A stretch of 64,000 bases of DNA from positions 10,654,501 through 10,718,500 of the forward strand of contig NZ_CP080519.1 in assembly GCF_019468465.1 (NCBI RefSeq), written 5' to 3'. This document shows, piece by piece, positions 29,394 through 38,212 of the stretch. Numbering within the stretch: position 1 is the first letter of the stretch; every line of letters begins with the position of its first letter. Below the pieces are notes generated by a model. That model saw only the letters and a list, made by a program, of their open reading frames with translations, was not told the DNA's origin and made no database searches. The translations under genes and the position numbers were made by a program. Origin of the DNA: Amycolatopsis sp. DSM 110486 (GTDB lineage: Bacteria; Actinomycetota; Actinomycetes; Mycobacteriales; Pseudonocardiaceae).

Positions 29394-29690
29394 TCAGCAG
29401 CCGTCACAGCAGGCGCAGAGCAGCACGCACGGGTCGCAATCGCAGTGGTTCTGCCGCACCTTCCCGGTCCAGGGGCCCGGAAACGGATCGCGGCAGCAGA
29501 ACTGGCAGCTGCAGCACATGTACGTCGCCACCGCGCAACCCGCGAAGAACCCACGCGGTCGTGACGGCACGGCGAACTTCGGCACCCAGCACCCACCGCC
29601 GTCACCGTCCTCGGGCCCGTCCCCGGGCTTGCGCTTCTTCTTCGGCGGCTTCGGCGGAGGCGGGGGCTGAGGCGGCGAAGCGGGCGGCCC
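29394..29690 (-). pseudogene. Cys-rich C-terminal part of the DUF5685 protein, cut off by an in-frame TGA
   Basis: This is the direct in-frame continuation of the gene at 29691-30620. It encodes a proline/lysine linker (PPPPPKPPKKKRKPGDG) and a tail with 14 cysteines, including MCCSCQFCCRD and CDCDPC. The linker starts before the TGA and resumes after it, so the two parts were one protein. The only starts for separate translation are GTG codons such as 29585, with no ribosome site. Base composition is still that of a coding frame, so the break is recent, or it is a sequence error or is read through. Confidence 0.65.
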
Positions 29691-30620
29691 TCACCCGGGC
29701 TGACCACCGGCCCAGGCACCTCCCGGCGCGGGCGGCACCCCGGGCGGCAGCGGTCCCGGTCCGAGCCACCCGGGCGGCGGCTCCTGCCGGTGCCCGAACG
29801 CCCGGGTCACGGCCTGGCGCAGCTCGTGCACCAGGAGCATGTGGACCAACGCCGGCTGCGCGAACGCCGCCTCCCGCACCGCGAGCCCGACCCCGAGCAC
29901 CGCGTCCTCGGCGAGCCGCCGCGCCTCGGCGAGCCCGGTGCCGGTGACCGTCAGCGGGTTCCAGCTGCCCGCCGCGTCGTCCGCGGGCTGGTCCTCCACC
30001 GCGTCGAGCAGGTGCGCGACCCGCCCGAAGAGCCGCCCGGCCTCGGCGAGCGGCGCGACGTTGCCGGGCCGTCCCGCCAGCACGGCCGTCTGCGCGAACG
30101 CCGCCGACGCGGCCACCTCGGCCGGCTCGGTGACCAGCAGCAGCGAGTCCCCCGCGGTCACCTCGTGCTCCAGCGTGCCTTGCCGCGTCACCGCATCCAC
30201 CAGCACCGCCGTGTCGAAGCCGATGCGCGCGCCCTGTGCGGCCCACCGGGCCGCGAGCTTCTTCGCCGGTGTTCGCAGCGCCGCCCGGCCGAGCGCACCA
30301 TCGCCGTCGGCGACGTGGTCACCGACCTTGGCCGGCGCGAGCACCAGCGACACAGCCGCGGTGAGCTGCGCCCCGTCCCCTCGCGCGACGGACGCCGAAC
30401 GCATCCCGCGCAACGCGCACGGCCCCGGGTTCCGGCGCCGGCCCGCGGCCTGTGCCTCCACGAGAGCGGAGATCACCAGCGAGTCGTAGTTCGTCACGAC
30501 CCGCGCGAGGTGTCCGTGCTCGTCGCGCAACGCGAGGCACAGCCCGCACAGGTGCGCGAGCCAGTCGGCGTGCAGCCGCGCGGACAGCCGGTGCCGGCAC
30601 GGCCGGATGATCCCGAACAT
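29691..30620 (-). CDS. DUF5685 family protein, C-terminus truncated
   Basis: A 309-residue protein starting FGIIRPCRHRLS with the conserved LCGLCLALRDEHGH motif near residue 30, then an all-alpha body resembling DUF5685 regulator-like proteins. The two N-terminal cysteine sites suggest metal binding. The frame ends at TGA 29691-29693 in the middle of a proline-rich linker, and the Cys-rich tail continues in the same frame to 29394; full length would be 408 residues. The ATG at 30620 begins at the conserved start with GGAGGGATC upstream. Function unknown. Confidence 0.72.
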   Translation of the reverse strand: MFGIIRPCRHRLSARLHADWLAHLCGLCLALRDEHGHLARVVTNYDSLVISALVEAQAAGRRRNPGPCALRGMRSASVARGDGAQLTAAVSLVLAPAKVGDHVADGDGALGRAALRTPAKKLAARWAAQGARIGFDTAVLVDAVTRQGTLEHEVTAGDSLLLVTEPAEVAASAAFAQTAVLAGRPGNVAPLAEAGRLFGRVAHLLDAVEDQPADDAAGSWNPLTVTGTGLAEARRLAEDAVLGVGLAVREAAFAQPALVHMLLVHELRQAVTRAFGHRQEPPPGWLGPGPLPPGVPPAPGGAWAGGQPG

Positions 30621-30773
30621 GATCCCTCCCCAGGTCCGGGCCAACCTAACCGGCGAACAGGACATCCGGTGCGGAAGTGGCCGAGCCGTGACCACCCCGG
30701 CAACCGGGTGGATTTCGCGGACACCCGGCCGCACGGACCGCTCCGGACGCCCCGCGCCCGGCAGGATGGGCGG

Positions 30774-31292
30774 ATGACCGACGTGCACCCGCCGAAGGTG
30801 GAGAGCTTCGACCCGGCCGCCGGCGTCAACGTGGACCCCAAGGGCATCGAACGCGAGGTCGAGGAGTTCCGGACCGAGCCGTTCGGGCTGTACCTCGCGC
30901 GCCCGACGCCGGGGCGTGAGCAGTTCCGCTACCTCGAATCGTGGCTGCTGCCGGGCCTCGGCCTGCGCATCACCGACTTCTGGTTCAACCCCGGCCACGA
31001 ACGAGACCAGACCTTCTATCTCGATGTGGTGCGCGTGCGCCGCGAAGGCACCCGGTGGTTCTCCACGGACCTCTACCTCGACCTCGTGCTCAAGGACAAG
31101 GTCTCCGTGCGGGTGATCGACTCCGACGAGCTGCTCGCCGCCGTCTCGGCGGGCCTGCTGCCTCAGGCCGAAGGCGAGTACGCGCTCGAAACCGCCTACG
31201 CCACCGTGGAAGGGCTGGCCGCGCACGGCTACGACCTCGCGGCCTGGCTGTCCACAAAGGACATCACCGCCGCCTGGCGCCGGCACCCCTAG
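30774..31292 (+). CDS. DUF402 domain-containing protein
   Basis: A 172-residue protein with a DUF402 core (VDPKGIEREVEEFRTEPFGLYLARP, FWFNPGHERDQTFYLDVVRV, WFSTDLYLDLVLKDK with the conserved acidic pair, then VIDSDELLAAV). Characterised relatives are metal-dependent nucleoside phosphatases or have RNA-related roles, so a phosphatase is possible but not shown. It is divergent from the DUF5685 gene and 140 bases upstream of the ABC operon. Confidence 0.8.
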   Translation: MTDVHPPKVESFDPAAGVNVDPKGIEREVEEFRTEPFGLYLARPTPGREQFRYLESWLLPGLGLRITDFWFNPGHERDQTFYLDVVRVRREGTRWFSTDLYLDLVLKDKVSVRVIDSDELLAAVSAGLLPQAEGEYALETAYATVEGLAAHGYDLAAWLSTKDITAAWRRHP

Positions 31293-31302
31293 GGGACCCG
31301 GG

Positions 31303-31343
31303 TCCACCGATCGGTGGATGCCCGCCGCCTGGCGGTGGATGCC
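31303..31343. promoter_or_regulatory. palindrome and direct repeats upstream of the ABC-GT39-two-component operon
   Basis: TCCACCGATCGGTGGA (31303-31318) is a perfect 16-base palindrome. Its right half begins an 11-base direct repeat, CGGTGGATGCC, at 31312-31322 and 31333-31343; the copies are 21 bases apart, two helical turns. It lies about 90-130 bases before the ATPase gene, a fit for binding by the operon's own LuxR-type response regulator. Confidence 0.45.
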
Positions 31344-31432
31344 GGTTGTGGCCGTTCCGGCGATCCGCCGCACCCCTTCCCCACGGGACTCTTCTTCAGC
31401 ACAGACGAAGAGTTCGAGAGGGGACGGCGGAC

Positions 31433-32338
31433 ATGCCGGTGATCGAGGTCCAGCACCTCCACAAGACCTACGGGGACAAGGTGGCGGTGGACGACGTGTC
31501 GTTCACCGTCGAGCGGGGCGAGATCTTCGGGATCCTCGGCCCGAACGGCGCGGGCAAGACCACCACGGTCGAATGCCTGGAAGGCCTGCGCACGCCCGCC
31601 GGCGGCACGCTGTCGGTGCTCGGGCTCGACCCGCGGCGCGACCGGCACGAGCTGCGCCAGCGCCTGGGCGTGCAGCTTCAGGAGAGCCGGCTGCCCGACC
31701 GGTTGCGGGTGGACGAGGCGCTGGAGCTTTACTCGTCCTTCTACCGCAAGCCGGCGGACACCGAGCGGCTGCTCGGCCTGCTCGGGCTCACGCACCAGCG
31801 CGACACCGCCTACAAGAAGCTTTCGGGCGGGCAGCAGCAGCGCCTGTCGATCGCGCTCGCGCTCGTCGGCAGCCCCGAGATCGCGGTGCTCGACGAGCTC
31901 ACCACGGGCCTCGACCCGCAGGCCCGCCGCGACACGTGGGACCTGGTCGAGGCGGTGCGCGACGAGGGCGTGACCGTCGTGCTCGTCACCCACTTCATGG
32001 AGGAGGCCGAGCGCCTCTGCGACCGCATCGCCGTGATCGACTCGGGCCGCGTCGTCGCCATCGACACGCCCGCCGGGCTGGTCCGCCAGGTCGGCGACGA
32101 GCAGCGCATCCGGTTCCGCCCGTCGGCGCCGGTCGACCTCGCACAGCTCGAAGCGCTGCCCGACGTGCTCGAGGTCGAACGCCACGGCTCGCAGCTCGTG
32201 GTCACGGGGCGCGCCACCGCGCTGCAGACCGTGACGTCGTTCCTCGCCCGCAACCAGGTGCTCGCGGGCGACCTGCGCGTGGACCAGGCGAACCTCGACG
32301 ACGCCTTCGTCGCGCTGACCGGCCGGAAACTGGACTGA
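31433..32338 (+). CDS. ABC transporter ATP-binding protein
   Basis: A 301-residue ABC ATPase with all motifs: Walker A GPNGAGKT, Q-loop VQLQESRLPDRL, signature KLSGGQQQRLSIA, Walker B IAVLDELTTGLDPQ (Glu replaced in position by the unusual DEL instead of DEP) and the switch His in VLVTHFMEE. The C-terminal ~80 residues resemble the regulatory tail of drug/lipid exporters of the DrrA/CcmA type. A permease gene follows after 14 bases; further downstream are two glycosyltransferases and a two-component system. Confidence 0.9.
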   Translation: MPVIEVQHLHKTYGDKVAVDDVSFTVERGEIFGILGPNGAGKTTTVECLEGLRTPAGGTLSVLGLDPRRDRHELRQRLGVQLQESRLPDRLRVDEALELYSSFYRKPADTERLLGLLGLTHQRDTAYKKLSGGQQQRLSIALALVGSPEIAVLDELTTGLDPQARRDTWDLVEAVRDEGVTVVLVTHFMEEAERLCDRIAVIDSGRVVAIDTPAGLVRQVGDEQRIRFRPSAPVDLAQLEALPDVLEVERHGSQLVVTGRATALQTVTSFLARNQVLAGDLRVDQANLDDAFVALTGRKLD

Positions 32339-32352
32339 GGGGAAGAGGAGAA

Positions 32353-33090
32353 ATGCTCACGAAGATGACCGCCGTCGAGGCGAAGCTGTTCCTGCGCGAC
32401 CCGGGGGCACCCGTCACCGTGGTCGGCATCCCGCTGGCGCTGCTGCTCGTGTTCGGCCTGATGCCGGGTTCGAGCAAGCCCAGCGCCGAGTTCGGCGGCC
32501 ACGCGCCTCTGCCGACCCTGATCGCGCCGATGGCCGTGGCGATCCTCATCGCGATGCTCGCGGTGATGATGTTCCCGGCCGCCGTGGCCACCTACCGCGA
32601 GAAGGGCGTGCTCAAGCGCCTTTCGGCCAGCCCCGTGCCACCCGGACGGCTGCTCGCCGCACAGCTGCTCGTGAACCTCGCCGCCGCCGCGGTCGCGATC
32701 CTGCTCGTCCTGGGGGTGGGCAGGATCGCGCTCGGCATGGCGCTGCCGGAGAACCTCGGCGGGTTCCTGCTCGTGATGGTGCTCGGCGCACTGGCGCTGT
32801 TCTCCGTCGGCACGCTGATCGCGGCGCTCGCGCCCACCAACCGCGCGGCCAGCGGCATCGGCGCCGCGGCGTTCTTCCCGATGCTCGCGCTCGGCGGCGT
32901 CTGGGTGCCGAAGGAGCAGCTCCCGCCGGTGCTGCAGCACGTGGCCGACGTCCTGCCGCTGGGCGCGACCATCAACGGCCTGCGCGAAGCGGCCGCCGGG
33001 AACTCGCCCGAGCTGCTGCAGCTCGGTTCGCTCGTCGCCTTCGCCGTGGTCTGCTCGGCGATCGCGGCCCGCACCTTCCGGTGGGAGTGA
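32353..33090 (+). CDS. ABC-2 type transporter permease
   Basis: A 245-residue membrane protein with six spans and the ABC-2 cytoplasmic motif YREKGVLKRLSASPVPPGRLLAAQLLVN. GGVWVPKEQLPPVLQHVADVLPLGATINGLREA near the end is typical of DrrB-type exporters of drugs or lipids. AAGAGGAG precedes the ATG. The next gene begins two bases after its stop, so the block is translated as one operon. Confidence 0.88.
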   Translation: MLTKMTAVEAKLFLRDPGAPVTVVGIPLALLLVFGLMPGSSKPSAEFGGHAPLPTLIAPMAVAILIAMLAVMMFPAAVATYREKGVLKRLSASPVPPGRLLAAQLLVNLAAAAVAILLVLGVGRIALGMALPENLGGFLLVMVLGALALFSVGTLIAALAPTNRAASGIGAAAFFPMLALGGVWVPKEQLPPVLQHVADVLPLGATINGLREAAAGNSPELLQLGSLVAFAVVCSAIAARTFRWE

Positions 33091-33092
33091 GC

Positions 33093-34604
33093 ATGTCCGT
33101 GACGACGCTGCCGGCCGCCCGGCGCGTGGCCGCCCCGTTCGCCCGTGTCCCGGTGTTCGTGCTTGCCGGCCTGCTCGGCGCGGCGCTGCTGCTCACCGCC
33201 GGCCGCTACGGCTACATGGGCGACGAGCTCTACTCCCTCGCCGCCGGCAGGCACCTGGCCTGGGGCTACGTGGACCAGCCGCCGATGCTGCCCCTGCTGG
33301 CGCGGGCCATGGACACGATCGCGTCCGGCTCGGTCTTCGTGCTGCGGCTCCCGGCGATGCTCGCGATGGTCGCGTCGGTGGTGTTCGCCGCCCTGATCGC
33401 CCGCGAGCTCGGCGGTCGCGCGAAGGCCCAGACCCTGACCGCGGCCACGTGTGCGGTCAGCACGCAGTTCATCGCGTCGGGCCACTACCTGGCCACCTCG
33501 ACGCTGGACCCGTTCCTGTGGACCGTGGTGATCTGGCTGCTGGTCCGCTGGATCCGCACCCGCAGCGACAACCTGCTGCTCTGGGCCGGGGTGGTCACGG
33601 CCGTGGCGCTGTACGTGAAGTTCCTGATCGGCGGCTTCTGGGCCGTCGCGATCATCGCGCTGCTGGTCTTCGGGCCTCGGGAGCTGCTGCGCCGCCCGAA
33701 GCTGTGGATCGGCGCGGCCATCGCGGTGGCCGCGCTCGTCCCGACGTTGATCTGGCAGGCGACGCACGGCTGGCCGCAGCTCGGCATGGGCGAGGCGATC
33801 TCGGCCGAGGTGGACCAGACGTGGGGCGGGCGCCTGCTGTGGCTGCCTTCGGCGCTGCTCACCGCCGGGTTCCCGATCGGGATCGTGCTCCTCTGCTACG
33901 GCCTGTGGCGCCTGCTGCGCTCGCAGCAGCTGATGCCGTACCGCTTCCTGGCGTGGACCACGCTCGGCCTGGCCCTGGTGTTCGTGGTGGTCAACGGCCG
34001 GTCGTACTACATCGCCGGCATGTTCGCGCCGTGCTGGGCGGCGGCCGCCGTCGAGCTGGAGACGGGCCGGGCCTCGCGCTGGTGGCGCTGGCTCGCGACC
34101 TGGCCGGTGTACGTCGTCGCGGTGCTACTGGCCCTGCCGATCTCGCTGCCGGTGTGGCCGAAGCCGTGGCTCGCCGCGAACCCCGCGCTGCCGTCGCCGA
34201 CGTTCGCGTTCGCCGAGATCGGCTGGCCGCAGGCCGCGCGCTCAGTGGCGGACCAGTTCGCGAAGCTGCCCGACCCGGCGCACACGGCCCTGGTCGGCGA
34301 GTCCTACTGGTCAGCGAGCGCGCTCGAGGAGTACGGCCGCCCGCTGGGCCTGCCCGAGCCCGCGAGCCCGAACCGCGGCTACGCGACGCTGGTCGTGCCG
34401 CCGGACTTCGACACCAGCGTGCTCTACGTCGGCGCCGACCCGCGGCCGCTGCTCGGCCACTTCACCGACCTGCGCCAGATCGGAAAGGTCGACACCGGCA
34501 CGGCCCTGCCGAGCGTCGCCGACGACACGCCGCTGTGGCTCGCCACCGGGCGCCGGCAGCCGTGGCAGCAGATCTGGCCGCACTTGGTGAACACGCACAG
34601 CTGA
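33093..34604 (+). CDS. polytopic membrane glycosyltransferase, ArnT/PMT (GT39)-like
   Basis: A 503-residue paralogue of the protein at 3305-4780. The catalytic-loop signature reads GRYGYMGDELYSLAAG followed by YVDQPPMLPLLARAMD; a cytoplasmic GPRELLRRPKLW loop lies mid-protein and ESYWSASALEEYGRPLGLP in the soluble tail. Expected to transfer a polyprenyl-phosphate-linked sugar outside the membrane. It begins two bases after the permease stop. A hairpin separates it from the next paralogue, so the downstream genes may be expressed at a lower level. Confidence 0.82.
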   Translation: MSVTTLPAARRVAAPFARVPVFVLAGLLGAALLLTAGRYGYMGDELYSLAAGRHLAWGYVDQPPMLPLLARAMDTIASGSVFVLRLPAMLAMVASVVFAALIARELGGRAKAQTLTAATCAVSTQFIASGHYLATSTLDPFLWTVVIWLLVRWIRTRSDNLLLWAGVVTAVALYVKFLIGGFWAVAIIALLVFGPRELLRRPKLWIGAAIAVAALVPTLIWQATHGWPQLGMGEAISAEVDQTWGGRLLWLPSALLTAGFPIGIVLLCYGLWRLLRSQQLMPYRFLAWTTLGLALVFVVVNGRSYYIAGMFAPCWAAAAVELETGRASRWWRWLATWPVYVVAVLLALPISLPVWPKPWLAANPALPSPTFAFAEIGWPQAARSVADQFAKLPDPAHTALVGESYWSASALEEYGRPLGLPEPASPNRGYATLVVPPDFDTSVLYVGADPRPLLGHFTDLRQIGKVDTGTALPSVADDTPLWLATGRRQPWQQIWPHLVNTHS

Positions 34605-34614
34605 CCCCGGTGTG

Positions 34615-34646
34615 CCCGGCGCCACACACCAGCCGGTGGCGCCGGG
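34615..34646 (+). terminator. hairpin between the two glycosyltransferase genes
   Basis: CCCGGCGCCAC at 34615-34625 pairs with 34636-34646 over an 11-bp perfect stem. There is no T-run. It may attenuate transcription into the second half of the operon or act as an RNA-stability element. Confidence 0.45.
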
Positions 34647-34698
34647 CCACGGCCCGTAGGGTGCCGCGCAGCGGGCCCGGACAGCAGCAGGGAGCACG

Positions 34699-36225
34699 AT
34701 GGACGCCGTGACCACGGCAGGCACACCGACCAGGCACGACACGGCCGTCACCGAGTTCGCCCGGCGTCCGGTCGCGCTGCTCGCGGCCGGGACCGCGGCG
34801 ATCCTGCTGGCCACGGCCGGCCGGTACGGCTACTTCGGCGACGAGCTGTACTTCCTCGCCGCCGGCAAGCACCTGTCATTCGGGTACGCCGATCAGCCCC
34901 CGGTGCTGCCGCTGCTCGCCGCGCTGATGGACGCGATCGCGCCGGGCTCGCTGGTGGTGTTCCGGCTGCCGGCGATCCTCGCTACCGCCGCCGGGGTCGT
35001 GGTGACCGCGCTGATCGCGCGTGAGCTCGGCGGCGGCCGGAAGGCTCAGACGCGAGCAGCCGCCGCGTACGCGATGTGCGGCCAGTTCGTGGGCAGCGGC
35101 CACTACCTCGCCACGTCGACGGTCGACCCGCTGCTGTGGACGCTGGTTCTCTGGCTTCTCGTCCGCTGGCTGCGCACCCGCGACGACAATCTCCTGCTGT
35201 GGCTGGGCCTGGTCACCGCCGTGGCACTCAACGTGAAGTTCCTGATCGGCGCGTTCTGGGCCATCACCGCCGTGACGGCGCTCGTCTTCGGCCCGCGCGA
35301 GCTGCTGCGCCGCCCGAAGCTCTGGGCCGGCGCGGGGATCGCCGCGCTCGCGTGCGTGCCGACTCTGCTGTGGCAGTCGCTCAACGGCTGGCCCCAGCTG
35401 GGCATGGGCGACGCGGTTTCGCACGAGGTCGCCGAAGCAGGCGGGCGCGCGGAGTTCCTGCCGGGTCTGCTCGCCGGCGCCGGACTCGTGATCGGCGCGC
35501 TCGGCGTCTGCTACGGCCTCGGTGTGCTGCTCGCCGCGCGAAGCCTGCGGCCGTACCGGTTCCTCGGCTGGACGGCGATCGGCGTGGTCGCGGTGTTCCT
35601 CGTCGCAGGCGGCCGCTTCTACTACGCCGCCGGCATGTTCCCGATCCTGTGGGCCGCCGCGGCCGTGCACCTGCAGGACCGCCGGCCCGCCCTGTGGTGG
35701 CGGTGGGTGCCGACGTGGCCGGTCTTTGTGCTGTCAGCGCTCTACAGCCTCCCGTACGCGTTGCCGGTGTGGCCGGCGCAGTGGCTCGTGGAGCACCCCG
35801 ACGCGCCGCATCCCGCGTACGCGACCGAAGAGGTCGGCTGGCCGGACCTCGCGACCTCCGTCGCGGACGTGTACCGGCTGCTGCCACCCGAGCAGCGCTC
35901 GCACACCGCGCTCGTGACCGCGGGCTACTGGCAGGCGGGCGCGCTCGACCGTTACGGCCCGGAGGCCGGTCTCCCGGAGGCCTACAGCGGCAGCCGCGGC
36001 TTCTGGTACTTCGGAAGACCGGCCGACGACGCCGACACTGTGCTGTTCGTGGGCGCCGACCCCGCGAAGCTCGCGCCGCACTTCCGCGACGCCCGCGTCG
36101 TCGGCTCGGTGCGGAACCGCCTGGGCGTGCCCAACGCCAGCGAGCACCTCCCGATCTGGCTGCTCACCGGTCGCACGGAAAGCTGGCCGGTGGTCTGGCC
36201 CCAGGTGAAAGATCTGAAGGCATGA
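34699..36225 (+). CDS. polytopic membrane glycosyltransferase, ArnT/PMT (GT39)-like
   Basis: A 508-residue paralogue adjacent to the previous gene, with GRYGYFGDELYFLAAG, YADQPPVLPLLAALMD, GPRELLRRPKLW and the tail motif YWQAGALDRYGPEAGLPEAYSG. The two neighbours are closer to each other than to the copy at 3305, which points to a local tandem duplication. GGGAG lies before the ATG. Its stop overlaps the histidine kinase start (ATGA), so sensing and sugar transfer are translationally coupled. Confidence 0.82.
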   Translation: MDAVTTAGTPTRHDTAVTEFARRPVALLAAGTAAILLATAGRYGYFGDELYFLAAGKHLSFGYADQPPVLPLLAALMDAIAPGSLVVFRLPAILATAAGVVVTALIARELGGGRKAQTRAAAAYAMCGQFVGSGHYLATSTVDPLLWTLVLWLLVRWLRTRDDNLLLWLGLVTAVALNVKFLIGAFWAITAVTALVFGPRELLRRPKLWAGAGIAALACVPTLLWQSLNGWPQLGMGDAVSHEVAEAGGRAEFLPGLLAGAGLVIGALGVCYGLGVLLAARSLRPYRFLGWTAIGVVAVFLVAGGRFYYAAGMFPILWAAAAVHLQDRRPALWWRWVPTWPVFVLSALYSLPYALPVWPAQWLVEHPDAPHPAYATEEVGWPDLATSVADVYRLLPPEQRSHTALVTAGYWQAGALDRYGPEAGLPEAYSGSRGFWYFGRPADDADTVLFVGADPAKLAPHFRDARVVGSVRNRLGVPNASEHLPIWLLTGRTESWPVVWPQVKDLKA

Positions 36226-37568
36226 GTTCGGAAGACGCGCGGGACGTGAAGCTCGATTGGCGGGGCTCACTCCTGGCGCCCCTGTCACCGCGTGAAGGGG
36301 ATCCTCCGCTGCGGTGGCACTCGTGGTTCAACCGCGCCGAGACGACCGCCCCGTTCGTGCTGCTGGCGATCCCCACCGTGCTGAGCCTGCTGCGGCTCGA
36401 CCAGACGGGCGCCCACCGGCTCACCACGCTCGCGATCGCCGCCGGCGCCGCGGTGTGGCTCCTGCTGACCCACAAGCTGCCCAGCGACCGGGTGCGCGAG
36501 AACGCCGCCTTCGCGGCGCTGAGCTTCGTCGGCGTCGTCAGTTTCGGCTCGGTACTCGAAGCGCGCGAGACGTACTTCTTGATCTTCATGGTGCACGGCT
36601 TCTTCGCGGCCATGCGGTTGCGGCCGCTGGTGATGTCGATCCTCGGCGTGGCCGTCACGTCGCTGCTCATCAACACCGTCGCCAACGGCGGCCCGATCGA
36701 GGCGCTGGCCACGGCCCCGGCGATCTGGGTGACGCTGGTGATCGTGCAGACGGCCGCGATCGGCGGAGGCGGCGCAGTGTTCGCGGCCGTCGGCAGGCAG
36801 AGCGCCGAACGCAAACGGGCGCTCGACAAGCTCGCCGCCGCCGAGGCCGAAAACCGGGGCCTGCAACGGCAACTGCTCACCCAGGCGCGCGAAGCCGGCG
36901 TGCTCGACGAGCGGCAGCGGCTGAGCCAGGAGATCCACGACACGCTTGCCCAGGGCTTCACCGGGATCATCACGCAGCTCGAAGCCGCCGCCCAGGCCCG
37001 GGAAAACCCCGCCGAGTGGCAGCGGCACCTCGACACCGCGAAGGCGCTCGCGCGCGAGAACCTGACGGCGGCGCGGCGGTCCGTGCACGCGTTGCGGCCG
37101 GAGCCGCTGGAGTCGGCGACGCTGCCCGACGCGCTCGCCGAGGTGGCGCGGCTGTGGAGCGAGCGCACCACCGTGCCCGCCGCGTTCTCGACCACGGGCA
37201 CGGCCGAGGCGCTGCACCCCGAGATCGAGGCGACGCTGCTGCGGATCACGCAGGAAGCACTGTCCAATGTGGCCAGACACGCCCGGGCCGGCCGCGTGGG
37301 GCTCACGTTGTCGTACATGGGCGACGAGGTCACGCTCGACGTTGTCGACGACGGCGTCGGCTTCGATCCCGAAAACCCGCCCCCGAGCGAAGGCGGCTTC
37401 GGGCTGCCCGGCATGCGAAGCCGCGTGCAACGGCTCGCGGGCACGCTGCACGTGGAGTCGGAACCCGCTGGCGGCACGGCGATCTCGGTGAACCTGCCCG
37501 CCGTGCCGGCTGCCACACTGGGCGGGCTGAAGGACGGCGGGATCGACCACGAGGGGGCGTCAGCATGA
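36222..37568 (+). CDS. sensor histidine kinase (NarL/DesK-type)
   Basis: A 448-residue kinase. Five or six membrane segments (~42-190) form an intramembrane-type sensor without a large extracellular domain. A coiled coil (~195-230) leads to the HisKA_3 dimerisation domain with the phosphorylated His239 in RLSQEIHDTLAQGF, then the ATPase with RITQEALSNVARHA (N box) and DVVDDGVGFDP, GFGLPGMRSRV (G boxes). Such kinases respond to envelope stress or membrane state. It overlaps the genes on both sides by four bases. Confidence 0.92.
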   Translation: MSSEDARDVKLDWRGSLLAPLSPREGDPPLRWHSWFNRAETTAPFVLLAIPTVLSLLRLDQTGAHRLTTLAIAAGAAVWLLLTHKLPSDRVRENAAFAALSFVGVVSFGSVLEARETYFLIFMVHGFFAAMRLRPLVMSILGVAVTSLLINTVANGGPIEALATAPAIWVTLVIVQTAAIGGGGAVFAAVGRQSAERKRALDKLAAAEAENRGLQRQLLTQAREAGVLDERQRLSQEIHDTLAQGFTGIITQLEAAAQARENPAEWQRHLDTAKALARENLTAARRSVHALRPEPLESATLPDALAEVARLWSERTTVPAAFSTTGTAEALHPEIEATLLRITQEALSNVARHARAGRVGLTLSYMGDEVTLDVVDDGVGFDPENPPPSEGGFGLPGMRSRVQRLAGTLHVESEPAGGTAISVNLPAVPAATLGGLKDGGIDHEGASA

Positions 37569-38191
37569 CCGTCACGCTGCTCATCGCCGACGACCACCCG
37601 ATCGTCCGCGACGGCCTGCGCGGCATCTTCACCGGCGAGCACGGGTTCGAGGTACTCGGCGAAGCCGCGAACGGCGCCGAGGCCGTGACCCTCGCGGTGT
37701 CGCTCAAGCCCGACGTGGTGCTGATGGACCTGCGCATGCCGGGCACCGACGGCGTCTCCGCCATCACCGAACTCGCCCGCCTCGGCAACCCGGCGCGCGT
37801 GCTGGTGCTGACCACGTACGACACCGACTCCGACGTCCTGCCCGCCATCGAGGCCGGCGCCACGGGCTACCTGCTCAAGGACGCACCGCGCGAGGAGCTG
37901 TTCCGCGCCGTGCGCGCGGCGGCCCGCGGCGAGGCCGTGCTCTCCCCCGCCGTCGCGAGCCGGCTCATGGGCCAGATGCGCGCGCCGGCGAAGGAGCCGT
38001 TGTCGCAGCGCGAGATCGAGGTGCTCACGCTCGTCGCGCGCGGCTCCACGAACAAGGACGCGGCGAAGAAGCTCTTCATCAGCGAGGCGACGGTGAAGAC
38101 GCACCTGATCCACGCGTACGCGAAGCTCGGCGTGAAAGACCGGGCCGCCGCGGTGGCGGTGGCGTTCGAACGAGGCCTGCTCGGCGGCTGA
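37565..38191 (+). CDS. LuxR/NarL-type response regulator
   Basis: A 208-residue two-domain regulator: receiver with acidic pair D9/D10, phospho-acceptor D55 in VVLMDLRMPG, and Lys in GYLLKDAPREEL, followed by a LuxR helix-turn-helix (~143-205, LSQREIEVLTLVARGSTNKDAAKKLFISEATVKTHL). It overlaps the kinase gene by ATGA and is its partner. The palindrome and direct repeats before the ABC ATPase gene are candidate binding sites, which would make the operon self-regulated. Confidence 0.93.
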   Translation: MTVTLLIADDHPIVRDGLRGIFTGEHGFEVLGEAANGAEAVTLAVSLKPDVVLMDLRMPGTDGVSAITELARLGNPARVLVLTTYDTDSDVLPAIEAGATGYLLKDAPREELFRAVRAAARGEAVLSPAVASRLMGQMRAPAKEPLSQREIEVLTLVARGSTNKDAAKKLFISEATVKTHLIHAYAKLGVKDRAAAVAVAFERGLLGG

Positions 38192-38212
38192 TTCCTGTGG
38201 TTGGCTGAGCGC

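Noticed and set aside
29691..29693. Selenocysteine at the in-frame TGA of the DUF5685 gene
   Set aside because: The codon lies in a Gly/Pro linker with no catalytic context, and no selenocysteine-insertion hairpin is obvious directly after it.
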